From: Sphingomonas sp. Leaf242
GTDB taxonomy: Bacteria > Pseudomonadota > Alphaproteobacteria > Sphingomonadales > Sphingomonadaceae
Reading direction: 5' to 3'
Length of the DNA stretch: 64,000 bases
Assembly: GCF_001422045.1 (NCBI RefSeq)
Contig: NZ_LMLW01000011.1
Location: forward strand, 186,505-250,504
How positions within the stretch are numbered: the first letter of the stretch is position 1; the number at the start of each line of letters is the position of its first letter. The position numbers were made by a program, and so were the translations under genes. Below, piece by piece: positions 52,172 through 61,596 of this stretch. The notes beneath the pieces are model-generated. The model saw only the letters and a list, made by a program, of their open reading frames with translations, searched no databases and was not told the DNA's origin.

Positions 52172-53793
52172 TCCGCACCGTTTCGACCACGCCCTACACC
52201 GACCAGAAGCCCGGCACGTCGGGCCTGCGCAAGAAGGTGAAGGTCTTCCAGCAGCCCAACTACGCCGAGAATTTCGTCCAGAGCGTGTTCGACGTCGTCG
52301 CGGATAAAGCGGGAGCAACGCTCGTCATCGGCGGCGACGGTCGCTTCCTCAACCGCGAAGTGATCCAGGTCGCGATCCGCATGGCGGCAGCTAACGGCTT
52401 CGGTCGCGTGATCGTCGGCCGCGGCGGCATCCTCTCGACCCCGGCGGCCAGCCACATGATCCGCAAGCGTGGCGCGATCGGAGGCCTCGTCCTCTCGGCA
52501 AGCCACAACCCCGGCGGTCCCGAAGAAGATTTCGGGATCAAGTACAACATCGCCAACGGCGGTCCCGCCCCTGAGTCCGTGACCGACGCGATCAACGGGC
52601 GCACGCTCGAGATCGACCGCTGGCTGACCGTCGACGCCGACGATATCGACCTAGACACCGACGGTGAAGTCACGGTCGGCACTATGCCCGTCGAGGTCGT
52701 CGATCCGGTCGAGGATTATGCCGCGCTCATGGAAACGCTGTTCGACTTCGACGCGATCCGCGCGGCGAAACTGACGATGGCGTTCGACGCGATGAGCGCG
52801 GTCACCGGGCCCTATGCCACCGAGATCCTCGAACGCCGCCTCGGCTTCGCGCCCGGCACCGTCCGCAACGGCGAGCCGCTTCCCGATTTCGGCGGCCACC
52901 ACCCCGACCCCAACCTCGTCCACGCGCACGCCTTATACGAGACGATGATGGCGCCGAATGCGCCCGATTTCGGCGCAGCGTCGGACGGCGACGGCGACCG
53001 CAACCTGATCATCGGCAAGCACCGCTTCGTCACCCCCTCGGACAGCCTCGCGATGCTGGCGGCCAACGCGCACCTCGCACCCGGCTACGCAAGCGGTCTC
53101 AAGGGCATCGCCCGCTCGATGCCGACCAGCGCCGCCGCCGACCGCGTTGCTGAGGCTTTGGGCATCCCAGCCTACGAGACCCCGACCGGCTGGAAGTTCT
53201 TCGGCAATCTGCTCGACGCCGGCATGGCGACGATCTGCGGCGAGGAAAGCGCCGGCACCGGCTCCGACCATGTTCGCGAGAAGGACGGCCTGTGGGCGGT
53301 CCTTCTCTGGCTCAACATCCTCGCGGTCCGCGGCGAAAGCGTCGACACGATCGCCCGCGATCACTGGGCGAAGTTTGGCCGCAACTACTATGCCCGCCAC
53401 GATTACGAAGGTGTCGAAACCCCGCGTGCCGACGCGCTGATGGCGGCGCTGCGTGCGAGCCTCGCCACCCTCCCCAGCCAGCAGTTCGGCGACCTCACCG
53501 TCGAAACCGCGGACGAGTTCGCCTATACCGACCCGACCGACGGCTCGATCAGCCGCAACCAGGGCGTCCGCATCCTGTTCGAAGGCGGCAGCCGCGTCGT
53601 GTTCCGCCTGTCGGGCACCGGCACCACCGGCGCCACGCTCCGCGTGTACTTGGAACGCTACGAGCCCGTCGGCGTCGGCGGCGACCTCGACCGCGACACC
53701 GGCGAGATGCTGGCCAGCATCGTCGCCGCTGCGGAGTCGATCGCGAGGATCGCGGAGCACACCGGCCGTAGCGCGCCGGACGTCGTCACCTGA
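52168..53793 (+). CDS. pgm: Phosphoglucomutase (alpha-D-glucose phosphate-specific)
   Basis: 541 residues. It interconverts glucose 1- and 6-phosphate, connecting glycogen with central metabolism. The phosphoserine loop is LVLSASHNPGG, the metal loop SDGDGDRN, the sugar loop CGEESAG and the phosphate loop RLSGTGTTG. The N-terminal PGTSGLRKKVKVF matches the large eukaryote-like Pgm subfamily. The start overlaps glgA (ATGA). Confidence 0.96.
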   Translation: MIRTVSTTPYTDQKPGTSGLRKKVKVFQQPNYAENFVQSVFDVVADKAGATLVIGGDGRFLNREVIQVAIRMAAANGFGRVIVGRGGILSTPAASHMIRKRGAIGGLVLSASHNPGGPEEDFGIKYNIANGGPAPESVTDAINGRTLEIDRWLTVDADDIDLDTDGEVTVGTMPVEVVDPVEDYAALMETLFDFDAIRAAKLTMAFDAMSAVTGPYATEILERRLGFAPGTVRNGEPLPDFGGHHPDPNLVHAHALYETMMAPNAPDFGAASDGDGDRNLIIGKHRFVTPSDSLAMLAANAHLAPGYASGLKGIARSMPTSAAADRVAEALGIPAYETPTGWKFFGNLLDAGMATICGEESAGTGSDHVREKDGLWAVLLWLNILAVRGESVDTIARDHWAKFGRNYYARHDYEGVETPRADALMAALRASLATLPSQQFGDLTVETADEFAYTDPTDGSISRNQGVRILFEGGSRVVFRLSGTGTTGATLRVYLERYEPVGVGGDLDRDTGEMLASIVAAAESIARIAEHTGRSAPDVVT

Positions 53794-55322
53794 TGCGCCG
53801 CCTCGGCCTGCTCGCGCTCTCGTCGCTGCTGGTCGCGGCATCGCCCGCGCCGCAGTCCCCCGCGCAACTGTTCGGCCCGCTCTACAAAGCCGTCCAGATG
53901 CGCGCCCTGTTCCCGGACTCGAAGACTTTCGCCGACGCGACACCCAAGCGTCCGGCGAAGGCGATTCTGGCCGACTACGCCAAATGCCGGTGCGATGCGG
54001 AGCCAGCACTACGCCAGTTCGTCGAGGCAAATTTCACGATCCCGACTACGCCAGCCGCGCGCCCTTCCACCGAGCGCCTTACCCTCACGGCGCATATCGA
54101 CGCACTCTGGCCGCAACTTACGCGGACCCAAACGACCGTCCCCCCCGGCTCTTCCGCGCTGACCCTGCCGAAGCGCTATGTCGTCCCCGGCGGCCGTTTC
54201 CGCGAGATGTATTACTGGGACAGCTATTTCACGCTGCTCGGCGTCCAGCGCTCCGGCCGGCAGGATCTCGTCGAGGACATGGTCGTCGATTTCGGCAGCC
54301 TGATCGACCGCTACGGCCACATCCCCAACGGCACGCGCACCTACTATCTCAGCCGCTCACAACCGCCGGTCTTCTACCTGATCGCCGGCCTCTCGCGCGC
54401 TCCCATGACGCTCGCCGCCCGCACTCGCCAGCTTCGCGCTGAACACGCGTTCTGGATGGCGGGCGCCGATACGCTCAAGCCCGGCCAGCAATCGCGCCGC
54501 GCCGTGCGCCTCCCCGACGGCGCGCTGCTCAACCGCTATTGGGACGACCGCGCCGATCCGCGCGACGAAAGCTACCGCGAGGACGCCGAACTGGCCGACC
54601 GCACACCGTCGCGCAACCGCGGCGAACTCTTCCGCGATCTGCGCGCGGCGGCGGAGAGCGGCTGGGACTTCTCCTCCCGCTGGCTCGCCGACGGCCGCAC
54701 GCTGGCCACCATCCGCACCACGCGGTTCGCGCCGGTCGATCTCAACAGCCTGATGGTCGGCATGGAGCAGGCGATCGCCGCCAACTGCCGGACGCTCCGC
54801 GACACCGCCTGCGCAACGTCTTACACGGCCCAAGCGAACGCCCGCGCCGCTGCGATCCGCAAGCATCTTTGGAACGGCCGCTTCTTCGCCGACTACGACC
54901 TGGACACAAACCGCGCGAACGCCTTCGCGAGCGCCGCGATGGCCTTCCCGCTGTTCGCCAAGGTCGCCACGCCCGACCAGGCCAAGGCGACCGCCACCGC
55001 CCTACGCCCGTTCGTCGGCCAAGGCGGCCTCCGCACGACGTTGATCGGCAGCGGTCAGCAATGGGACGACCCCAATGGCTGGGCCCCGCTCCAGTGGATC
55101 GCGATCGAAGGCCTGAGCGGTTACGGCGAAACAGCCCTCGCGGACCAGATCACCAAAGCCTGGCTCGCGTCGGTCGACCGCGAATATCAGGCGAGTGGCA
55201 AGCTGCTCGAGAAATACGACGTCGTCGAGCGCAAGCCGGGCGGCGGCGGCGAATATCCCAACCAGGACGGCTTCGGCTGGACCAACGGCGTAACGCGGGC
55301 GCTGATGGCCGACCGCCGATGA
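53793..55322 (+). CDS. treA: Periplasmic trehalase (GH37)
   Basis: 509 residues with an N-terminal signal peptide (about 1-17); it splits trehalose into two glucoses in the periplasm. Both trehalase signatures are present: PGGRFREMYYWDSYF and QQWDDPNGWAPLQW, with the catalytic-acid region between. It overlaps pgm by one base (TGATG). An exported hydrolase inside the glycogen operon suggests joint use of incoming glucose for glycogen storage. Confidence 0.95.
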   Translation: MRRLGLLALSSLLVAASPAPQSPAQLFGPLYKAVQMRALFPDSKTFADATPKRPAKAILADYAKCRCDAEPALRQFVEANFTIPTTPAARPSTERLTLTAHIDALWPQLTRTQTTVPPGSSALTLPKRYVVPGGRFREMYYWDSYFTLLGVQRSGRQDLVEDMVVDFGSLIDRYGHIPNGTRTYYLSRSQPPVFYLIAGLSRAPMTLAARTRQLRAEHAFWMAGADTLKPGQQSRRAVRLPDGALLNRYWDDRADPRDESYREDAELADRTPSRNRGELFRDLRAAAESGWDFSSRWLADGRTLATIRTTRFAPVDLNSLMVGMEQAIAANCRTLRDTACATSYTAQANARAAAIRKHLWNGRFFADYDLDTNRANAFASAAMAFPLFAKVATPDQAKATATALRPFVGQGGLRTTLIGSGQQWDDPNGWAPLQWIAIEGLSGYGETALADQITKAWLASVDREYQASGKLLEKYDVVERKPGGGGEYPNQDGFGWTNGVTRALMADRR

Positions 55323-56155
55323 CCATCCGGCATCGCCGAAGCGCGCTCTACATGCCCGCGTCGAACGCGCGGGCGATCGCCAAGGCTAGAACGCTCGCGT
55401 GCGACGTCGTCATCCTCGATCTGGAGGATGCCGTCGCCCCCGACGAAAAGGCCGCGGCCCGCGATCGCGTCGTCGAAGCGGTGCGCGAAGGCGGGTTCGG
55501 CACGCGCGAACTGGTCGTACGGGTCAACGGTCTCGACACCCCCTGGTATGCCGACGACATCGCCGCGATCCACGGCAGCGGCATCGATGCGGTGCTCGTC
55601 CCCAAGGTCTCGTCGGTCTCCGACCTTACCCGTGTCCGCGCATTGCTAGGAGAAGACGGCCCGCCGGTCTGGGCGATGATCGAGACCTGTGCGGCGATCC
55701 TCGCGCTCCCCTCGCTCTCCGCAGCAGCCGCCGAAACGCAACTCACGGCGCTGATTGTCGGCACCAACGACCTCGCCAAGGAGATGCGCTGCCGGCTCGG
55801 AGCCGATCGCATGCCGCTGATCCCGGCGCTCACGGCGACAATCATGGCCGCCCGCGCCGCCGGCATCGTCGCGCTCGACGGCGTCTGCAACGCGCTCGAC
55901 GACCCGACCCGGTTCGCGGCGGAATGCATCCAAGGCGCAACGTTAGGGTTCGACGGCAAGACGTTGATCCACCCGTCCCAAATCGATGCGGCGAATGCCG
56001 GTTTCGGGCCGAGCGAGGAAGAGTTGGCATGGGCCCGCACGATCGTCACCGCATTCGCGAAACCGGAGAATGCCGACAAGGGCGCCATCCGCCTCGATGG
56101 TCAGATGGTAGAGCGCCTGCATCTAGCCGAGGCGGAAGCGACGCTGGCACGCTGA
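55319..56155 (+). CDS. HpcH/HpaI-type CoA-ester lyase (CitE/malyl-CoA lyase-like)
   Basis: 278 residues. VILDLEDAVAPDEKAAAR, VRVNGLDTPWYADDI, the metal-binding MIETCAAI and GFDGKTLIHPSQI are the family blocks. Relatives split citryl-, malyl- or methylmalyl-CoA, and a CitE-like subgroup handles (citra)malyl-CoA; the substrate cannot be told. It overlaps the trehalase stop codon (ATGA), so it is the last gene of the glycogen operon, with repeat D behind it. Confidence 0.9.
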   Translation: MTIRHRRSALYMPASNARAIAKARTLACDVVILDLEDAVAPDEKAAARDRVVEAVREGGFGTRELVVRVNGLDTPWYADDIAAIHGSGIDAVLVPKVSSVSDLTRVRALLGEDGPPVWAMIETCAAILALPSLSAAAAETQLTALIVGTNDLAKEMRCRLGADRMPLIPALTATIMAARAAGIVALDGVCNALDDPTRFAAECIQGATLGFDGKTLIHPSQIDAANAGFGPSEEELAWARTIVTAFAKPENADKGAIRLDGQMVERLHLAEAEATLAR

Positions 56156-56186
56156 AGGACTGACAAGCACGGTCCGCAAATACCGC

Positions 56187-56270
56187 CCGTCATCCTGACG
56201 AAAGTCAGGATTCAGAGCCATAAAGCGCAACTCGCGTTACCGTGGATCCTGACTTTCGTCAGGATGACGG
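56187..56270. repeat. Palindromic repeat family D
   Basis: cgtcatcctgacgaaagtca faces tgactttcgtcaggatgacg; these outer 20-base arms are perfect. It sits between the converging glycogen operon and the next minus-strand gene. Confidence 0.9.
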
Positions 56271-56295
56271 ATCGTTTCGATGAGGCGCTCCAACG

Positions 56296-56586
56296 TCACC
56301 CCGAGTTCTTCCGCCGGGTCTCCCACCCCTTCTTCGCCGCCGCCGATTTCGCCGCATCGCTACGCCCAGCCGCCCGCTTCCCGCCCTCATTCGACGACGC
56401 ATGTGTATCGGGCTTGCCGCGCCCCGAGCCGGACAGATTGCCCCCGCCCGAATCCTTGTTCACCGCAGCCCAGGCCCGCGCCTCGGCCTCCTTCTCGGGA
56501 ACGTCGCGCTCTTCATAGCCGTCCGCGATATGCGCGGCCTTGCGCTTCTGCTTGTCGGTATACGCGCTCTTGTCGCCCTGTGGCAT
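56296..56586 (-). CDS. Small hydrophilic protein of the plasmid-stabilisation-like family
   Basis: A 96-residue, very polar, basic protein. The start MPQGDKSAYTDKQKRKAAHIA and YEERDVPEKEAEARAWAAVNK resemble short proteins annotated as plasmid stabilisation or KGG-type stress proteins; GKRAAGRSDAAKSAAAKKGW is the basic tail. It is not a toxin-antitoxin module by itself. AGGAGAGCGGCG precedes the ATG. Function is unknown. Confidence 0.75.
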   Translation of the reverse strand: MPQGDKSAYTDKQKRKAAHIADGYEERDVPEKEAEARAWAAVNKDSGGGNLSGSGRGKPDTHASSNEGGKRAAGRSDAAKSAAAKKGWETRRKNSG

Positions 56587-56651
56587 CGCCGCTCTCCTCA
56601 TCAGAGAGCGTCAACGCTCAGGCCGACCCCGCGTTCAGAACGAAGGGGCGT

Positions 56652-57233
56652 TCACCGACCGATCCAGTCCGCCACTTCGGTCGCGACCTGGTTCGCCGCC
56701 TGGTTGATCCCCGCCGCCGCCGACGCCGCATCGATCGTCGATACCGGCACGCGCGCTTCGAAGCGATGCTTCTCGACCGTGGCCTTGCCCGCGCGTGTCA
56801 GCGACGCATCGAACGTCACGACCGCCTGCCGCGCCGTCGCATCGAGCCCGAAGTTGCGCAGTTCGCCACCCAGCGACGCTCCCGGATCGCCGACCGACTG
56901 CGCCGTCGACAACACGACCAGCCCGGTCCGAGCCGCCACCGTATCCGAAACCAGTCGCGCGAACAGCCGCGCCGGCGGTTCCGCCCATTGCGCGTCGGTC
57001 ACGTACGCGATCGACGTCGGCGTCGCCTGCACCGGCACGCGCGCGGTCGCCAGCGACTGCGGCACGACCGGGACCTGGATCGTGATCGACTTCGCAGTCG
57101 CCGAATCCTGGTTCTGGCCGACCGGCACCGACGATGCGCTCGTCAGCGTCAGCAATGTCGGGGGCGGTTTCGCGCCGAAGCTGATGCACCCGGCGAGTGG
57201 CAGCATCGCGATCAGGATGAGCGGTGTCTTCAT
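56652..57233 (-). CDS. ABC-type transport auxiliary lipoprotein (Mla/PqiC-like)
   Basis: 193 residues. The lipoprotein signal (MKTPLILIAMLPLAGC) is followed by the ABC-auxiliary domain with a PPPTLLTLTSAS start and QWAEPPARLFARLVSDTV, a pattern seen in PqiC and similar proteins. It is the last gene of the lipid-transport operon, starting 8 bases after the MCE gene; its job is likely to dock the transport complex at the outer membrane. Confidence 0.85.
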   Translation of the reverse strand: MKTPLILIAMLPLAGCISFGAKPPPTLLTLTSASSVPVGQNQDSATAKSITIQVPVVPQSLATARVPVQATPTSIAYVTDAQWAEPPARLFARLVSDTVAARTGLVVLSTAQSVGDPGASLGGELRNFGLDATARQAVVTFDASLTRAGKATVEKHRFEARVPVSTIDAASAAAGINQAANQVATEVADWIGR

Positions 57234-57241
57234 GGCGTGCC

Positions 57242-58207
57242 TCACTTACCCTTGTAATCCGGGAGCTTCTGCTGCCCGATCAGCGAACTTGCACCCTGCT
57301 GGTCGACCTTCTCGGCGACCGACGACAGCGCCGCGGCCGTCGTCCGCAGGTCGTGGACCAGACGGTTGGCCTCGGGAATCGTCGTCTTCGAAAACGCCTG
57401 CAACCCCGGCCGCGCATCGCCGATCGCCGAATTCAGCGTGTCGGCGCTCTGCTGCGCGGAGACGATCGCCTTGTTCAGGTTCGCCATCGCCGGCTTCACG
57501 TCCTCGGACAGCACGCCGTTGGTGGTCTTGGCGAGCACCCCGAACTGCTGTGCGGCATCGCCGGCCTGCTGGATCGCGATCCGCGTCTGCGCCAGCGTCG
57601 CGGCGATCTCCGGACCGCGATCGGCGAGCGCATCGGTCAGGCGGTTCGTATTCGCAAGAATCCCCGCGATCGACGCCTGGTTCTTGTCGGTCAGCAAGCC
57701 GGTCAACCGCTCGGTCAGCGTCGAGAGCCGCTCGAGCAACTGCGGCGCGGAATTCAGGATCGCGCCCAGACCGCCGAGCTTGGTCGGGATCACCGGCACG
57801 CCGTACGGGCATTCGGTCGGCGTCTTGGTCTCCGGGCAGCCGATCGCCGGCGCACCCTTGCGCGCACCGTCGAGCGAGATTTGGCTGACGCCGGTAAACC
57901 CGACGCCCGAGATCGACGCGGTCGTACCCTGCAGTACCGGCGTGGCTTCATCGACGCTGATCCGGACGCGGACGAACTGCGGATCGTTCTTCCACAGCGA
58001 AATCGTCTTCACCTGCCCCGACGGCACGCCCGAGAACGTCACCGCGGACCCGCGCGCGAGCCCGTCGACCGACTGGCGGAAGAAGATGTCGTATTCCTTC
58101 TCTTCCTTGCCGCCCAGCCGCGCGATCCACACCGTGAACAGCGCCAGCAGGGCCAGCAGGATCAGCACGACGGCGCCGACTAGGACGTGGTTCGAACGGG
58201 TTTCCAT
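57242..58207 (-). CDS. mlaD: MCE-domain lipid-transport protein (MlaD-like)
   Basis: 321 residues: one N-terminal membrane helix (about 8-30), an MCE domain (about 40-120; RQSVDGLARGSAVTFSGVPSG), and a long helical tail with many coiled-coil heptads. It forms the periplasmic ring of the ABC system and carries phospholipid across the periplasm. It overlaps the ATPase stop codon by one base. Confidence 0.93.
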   Translation of the reverse strand: METRSNHVLVGAVVLILLALLALFTVWIARLGGKEEKEYDIFFRQSVDGLARGSAVTFSGVPSGQVKTISLWKNDPQFVRVRISVDEATPVLQGTTASISGVGFTGVSQISLDGARKGAPAIGCPETKTPTECPYGVPVIPTKLGGLGAILNSAPQLLERLSTLTERLTGLLTDKNQASIAGILANTNRLTDALADRGPEIAATLAQTRIAIQQAGDAAQQFGVLAKTTNGVLSEDVKPAMANLNKAIVSAQQSADTLNSAIGDARPGLQAFSKTTIPEANRLVHDLRTTAAALSSVAEKVDQQGASSLIGQQKLPDYKGK

Positions 58208-59103
58208 CAGCGCGTCCTTGCTTCTTTCTCGGCGTATGTCGCGTCGGCGTCGTCCGGCGCGGACTGCTTGGACTGGACTTCGGTAGGATGGGCATCCGCG
58301 ATTTGGTCGGCGCGCTCGTGCGCCTCCTGCGTCGCAACCGCGGCACGACCGCGGGGCCCCTTGAAATATTCCTCGATCCACGGATGATCGAGCGCGATCA
58401 GTTCGTCGATCGTGCCGACCGCGATGACCTTCTTGTCGGCCAGCACCGCAACCCGGTCGCAGATCGCATACAGCGTATCGAGGTCGTGCGTGATCAGGAA
58501 CACGGTCAGCCCCAGCGTCTTCTGCAACGACTGGATCAGACCGTCGAACGCCGCCGCACCGATCGGGTCGAGCCCGGCGGTCGGCTCGTCGAGAAACAGC
58601 AGTTCCGGATCGAGCGCGAGCGCGCGTGCCAGCCCGGCACGCTTCTTCATGCCACCCGACAGCTCGGCCGGAAACTTGTTCGCGGCGTCGGCCGGCAGCC
58701 CGGTCATCACCACCTTGTACGAGGCGATCTCGGCCAACAGCGCCGGGGACAGATCGGGATAGAATTCCCGCAACGGCACTTCGACGTTTTCCGCGACCGT
58801 CAGCGTCGAGAACAGCGCGCCCCCCTGGAACAGCACGCCCCAGCGCTTGCGGATCTCGGTGGCCTCGGTTTCCTCGCGGCCGATATTGGGCTCGCCGAAC
58901 ACGGTAACCTCGCCGGCGACCGGCATCTGAAGGCCGATGATCGAGCGCATCAGGACCGACTTGCCGGTGCCCGAACCGCCCACGACGCCGAGGATCTCGC
59001 CACGCCGCACGTCGAGATCGAGCCCGTCGTGCACGACCGAATCGCCGAACGCGTTCTTCAGCCCCTTCACGGAGATGATGATATCGTCTTGCTTGCGGGG
59101 CAT
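58207..59103 (-). CDS. mlaF: ABC transporter ATP-binding protein (MlaF-like)
   Basis: 298 residues with Walker A GGSGTGKSVLMRSIIG, signature LSGGMKKRAGLARAL, Walker B LLFLDEPTAGLDPIG and the H-loop ITHDLDT. The C-terminal 50 residues (about 250-298) are charged and appear to be a species-specific extension. It powers the lipid ABC complex. It overlaps the permease gene by one base. Confidence 0.95.
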   Translation of the reverse strand: MPRKQDDIIISVKGLKNAFGDSVVHDGLDLDVRRGEILGVVGGSGTGKSVLMRSIIGLQMPVAGEVTVFGEPNIGREETEATEIRKRWGVLFQGGALFSTLTVAENVEVPLREFYPDLSPALLAEIASYKVVMTGLPADAANKFPAELSGGMKKRAGLARALALDPELLFLDEPTAGLDPIGAAAFDGLIQSLQKTLGLTVFLITHDLDTLYAICDRVAVLADKKVIAVGTIDELIALDHPWIEEYFKGPRGRAAVATQEAHERADQIADAHPTEVQSKQSAPDDADATYAEKEARTR

Positions 59104-60212
59104 CAGTCCCAACCCAACCAGGTGAAGAACACCGCGAAGAACGCGTCGAGCACGATCACCAGGAAGATGCCCTGGACCACCGCCGACGTCGTACGGAGAC
59201 CGACCTGTTCGGCGTCCGACTCGACCTGCATGCCCTGGAAACACCCGGCGATCGCAATGATCGCGCCGAACACCGGCGCCTTGATCAGCGAGATGTAGAG
59301 ATCGGTGATCGGCACGACCTCGCGGATGCGCGCGATGAACGTCACCGGCGGGATACCAAGCTGGATCCAGCATAGCAGGCCGCCGCCGATGATCGCGATG
59401 ATCGACGCATAGAACCCGAGCAGCGGCATCATCACGATCGCGGCGAGCACGCGGGGTAGCACCAGCGCCTCCATCGGCGACACGCCGATCGTCCGCATCG
59501 CGTCGATCTCCTCCGTCAGCTTCATCGTTCCGAGCTGCGCCGCGAACGCCGAACCCGAACGTCCCGCGACCATGATCGCGGTCATCAGCAGGCCGAGTTC
59601 GCGGATCGTCAGGCGGCCGACGAGGTTGATCGTGAAGACCTCTGCGCCGAACTGGCGAAGCTGGACCGCGCCCTGCTGCGCGATGACCATGCCGATCAGG
59701 AAGCTCATCAGCCCGACGATGCCGAGCGCGGCGACGCCGACGACCTCGAACCGCTGGACCACGGCATTGAACCGGAAGCGGCGCGGGTGGCGGATGACGC
59801 TGCCGAACGCGATCGTCGTCGCGCCGAGAAACCCGAGCAGGCCGAACATCGTCTTGCCCGACAGCACGACCGCGTCGCCGATCTCGCCGACCACACGGGA
59901 GAGCGCGCTGACCTTGGCGGGCTTCGCCGCGATCGGCTGATCGGAGGCGACGACCTGATCGAACAGCGTCTGGTCATCCGGGTCGAGCCCGTCGATCGTC
60001 GCATCGTTGCGCGCGGCGAAGCGGTGAACGACCCACGCACCGATCGTATCGATCCGGTCGACGCCGCTTAGATCGACGTGGCGAACGGACGACGCATCGA
60101 TCTTTTCGAGTCGATCGGGCAGATTGCCGATCGTGGCCAGCGACAGATCGCCGGTAAACCGAAGCGTGCCGGTATCGGCACCGTCCTGTTGGAAATCGGC
60201 CATCGCGCTCAT
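59103..60212 (-). CDS. mlaE: ABC transporter permease with N-terminal STAS-like domain (MlaE-like)
   Basis: 369 residues. The first 95 or so form a STAS-like soluble domain (TLRFTGDLSLATIGNL, HVDLSGVDRIDTIGAWVVHR), followed by the MlaE permease fold with about five helices and the signature EVFTINLVGRLTIRELGLLM. The STAS domain replaces a separate MlaB protein. ATG at 60212 follows AAGGTG. It leads the four-gene Mla operon. Confidence 0.94.
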   Translation of the reverse strand: MSAMADFQQDGADTGTLRFTGDLSLATIGNLPDRLEKIDASSVRHVDLSGVDRIDTIGAWVVHRFAARNDATIDGLDPDDQTLFDQVVASDQPIAAKPAKVSALSRVVGEIGDAVVLSGKTMFGLLGFLGATTIAFGSVIRHPRRFRFNAVVQRFEVVGVAALGIVGLMSFLIGMVIAQQGAVQLRQFGAEVFTINLVGRLTIRELGLLMTAIMVAGRSGSAFAAQLGTMKLTEEIDAMRTIGVSPMEALVLPRVLAAIVMMPLLGFYASIIAIIGGGLLCWIQLGIPPVTFIARIREVVPITDLYISLIKAPVFGAIIAIAGCFQGMQVESDAEQVGLRTTSAVVQGIFLVIVLDAFFAVFFTWLGWD

Positions 60213-60274
60213 CGGCCGCACCTTTGCGGCAAACCGACTGGATCGGCAAGGTGAATGCGGCGTAAGTCGCGACG

Positions 60275-61081
60275 ATGACTATTTCTTCCCCGGCCCCCTC
60301 GCCCCCCACCTCGACCGGGCACTCGACCGCTCCCTCGACTGCCGGTCCCTCCCTCTCGGCCGGGCCGGCGACCGAGCCGTCGACCGCGCCCTCGTCCACG
60401 CCGGCGATCCGGCTCGCGATCTACGACATGGACAAGACGATCACGCACGCGCCGACCTGGACGCCGTTCCTGCTCCACACCGCAAAGAAAGGCGGCGCGC
60501 CGTGGCGGCTGGCGCTCGTTCCGTTCGCGGGGGTGGCGGCGCTCGGCTATGTTGGCAAGCTGATCAGCCGCGGCCGGCTCAAATATCTGATGCAGCGGAT
60601 GATGCTCGGCAAGCGCATGACGCTCGCCGAAGAACGCCGAGCGGCCGAAGCCTTCGCCGACCACGTGATGCGCGACGGCGTCTTCACCAGCGCCCGCGCG
60701 CAGATCGAGGCGGACCGTGTCGCCGGCTACCGACTGGTGATGGCAACCGCGTCGTACCGATTCTACGTCGAGGCGATCGCGCGGCGACTGGATTTCGACG
60801 CGGTGATCGGCACCGAAAGCCTGCGCGACCGCGACGGCGTCCTGCTCGCCGGGATCGACGGCGAGAATTGCTACGGCCCGGCCAAACTGCGGATGATCCA
60901 GGCCTGGATGGACCGCGAAGGCATCGCCCGAGACCACGCCCACATCCGCTTCTACTCCGACCATGTTTCGGACGCCCCGACCTTCGAATGGGCCGACGAA
61001 CCCTTCGCGGTGAATGCACATGGGCCATTGCGGTTGTTGGCGAAGGCTAAGAGCTGGCCGATGCCGGATTGGGAAAGGTAG
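60275..61081 (+). CDS. HAD-IB phosphatase (SerB-like) with low-complexity N-terminus
   Basis: 268 residues. The phosphatase core begins at residue 46 (RLAIYDMDKTITHAPTWTPF) and holds RLVMATASYRFYVEAIA (motif II) and HIRFYSDHVSDAPTFEWAD (motif III/IV). The first 45 residues are a Ser/Pro/Thr/Ala-rich stretch with no fold. Relatives include phosphoserine phosphatase and lysophospholipid or polyprenyl phosphatases; no substrate is assigned. It is divergent from the Mla operon. Confidence 0.85.
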   Translation: MTISSPAPSPPTSTGHSTAPSTAGPSLSAGPATEPSTAPSSTPAIRLAIYDMDKTITHAPTWTPFLLHTAKKGGAPWRLALVPFAGVAALGYVGKLISRGRLKYLMQRMMLGKRMTLAEERRAAEAFADHVMRDGVFTSARAQIEADRVAGYRLVMATASYRFYVEAIARRLDFDAVIGTESLRDRDGVLLAGIDGENCYGPAKLRMIQAWMDREGIARDHAHIRFYSDHVSDAPTFEWADEPFAVNAHGPLRLLAKAKSWPMPDWER

Positions 61082-61596
61082 ATCTCGGCGGCATGGCCGT
61101 CGCCCGAATGGGTCGAACCATCGCGGGGCGGGCCGTGCACGCGCGATATTCAAGTATATTCGCGAACGATCGCTTTCAGCAGTGCGTGGTATCGGTCGAT
61201 CGACTCAGCCCGAGGCTATCGGGAGACGACCTTGCTCCAGCCAAACCATACCGGATGGGACCGATCGTCGAGCGCCGTTTGAAGAGTCCAAGAAGTGTCG
61301 ATCTGAGAGGCTCTTGAACGACGACACATCGCGTACGACAAGTGCCGTATCGTGGCCCCTCGGCTTTAGCATTTACTTGCCCACCGGAGCGCGCGCGTGA
61401 CGGAAGCCGGTCGCTATCTTCCCATTGCGTCGGGCCGCCAATCCAGTGTGCCACGGCTTCGAAGTCGCAATGCGGCCATGGCATCTCGACGGTGTCTGCA
61501 CGTCCCCTCAAGCCCGGTATCGTCGCGTACGCTTCCGACAGATCGGTCCGCACTAGCGGATGCCGCCGCCCCCGGGATGGAGGGCGGCGACTACCT
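61082..61596. other. Gene-free stretch before the lectin gene
   Basis: About 515 bases with no credible frame. A near-palindrome around cgcgatattcaag/tatattcgcg lies at 61140-61163. No RNA gene was recognised. Confidence 0.5.

Noticed and set aside
56296..56586. Plasmid-stabilisation-like protein as part of a toxin-antitoxin system
   Set aside because: There is no partner gene beside it and no toxin or antitoxin fold; it resembles small hydrophilic stress proteins.
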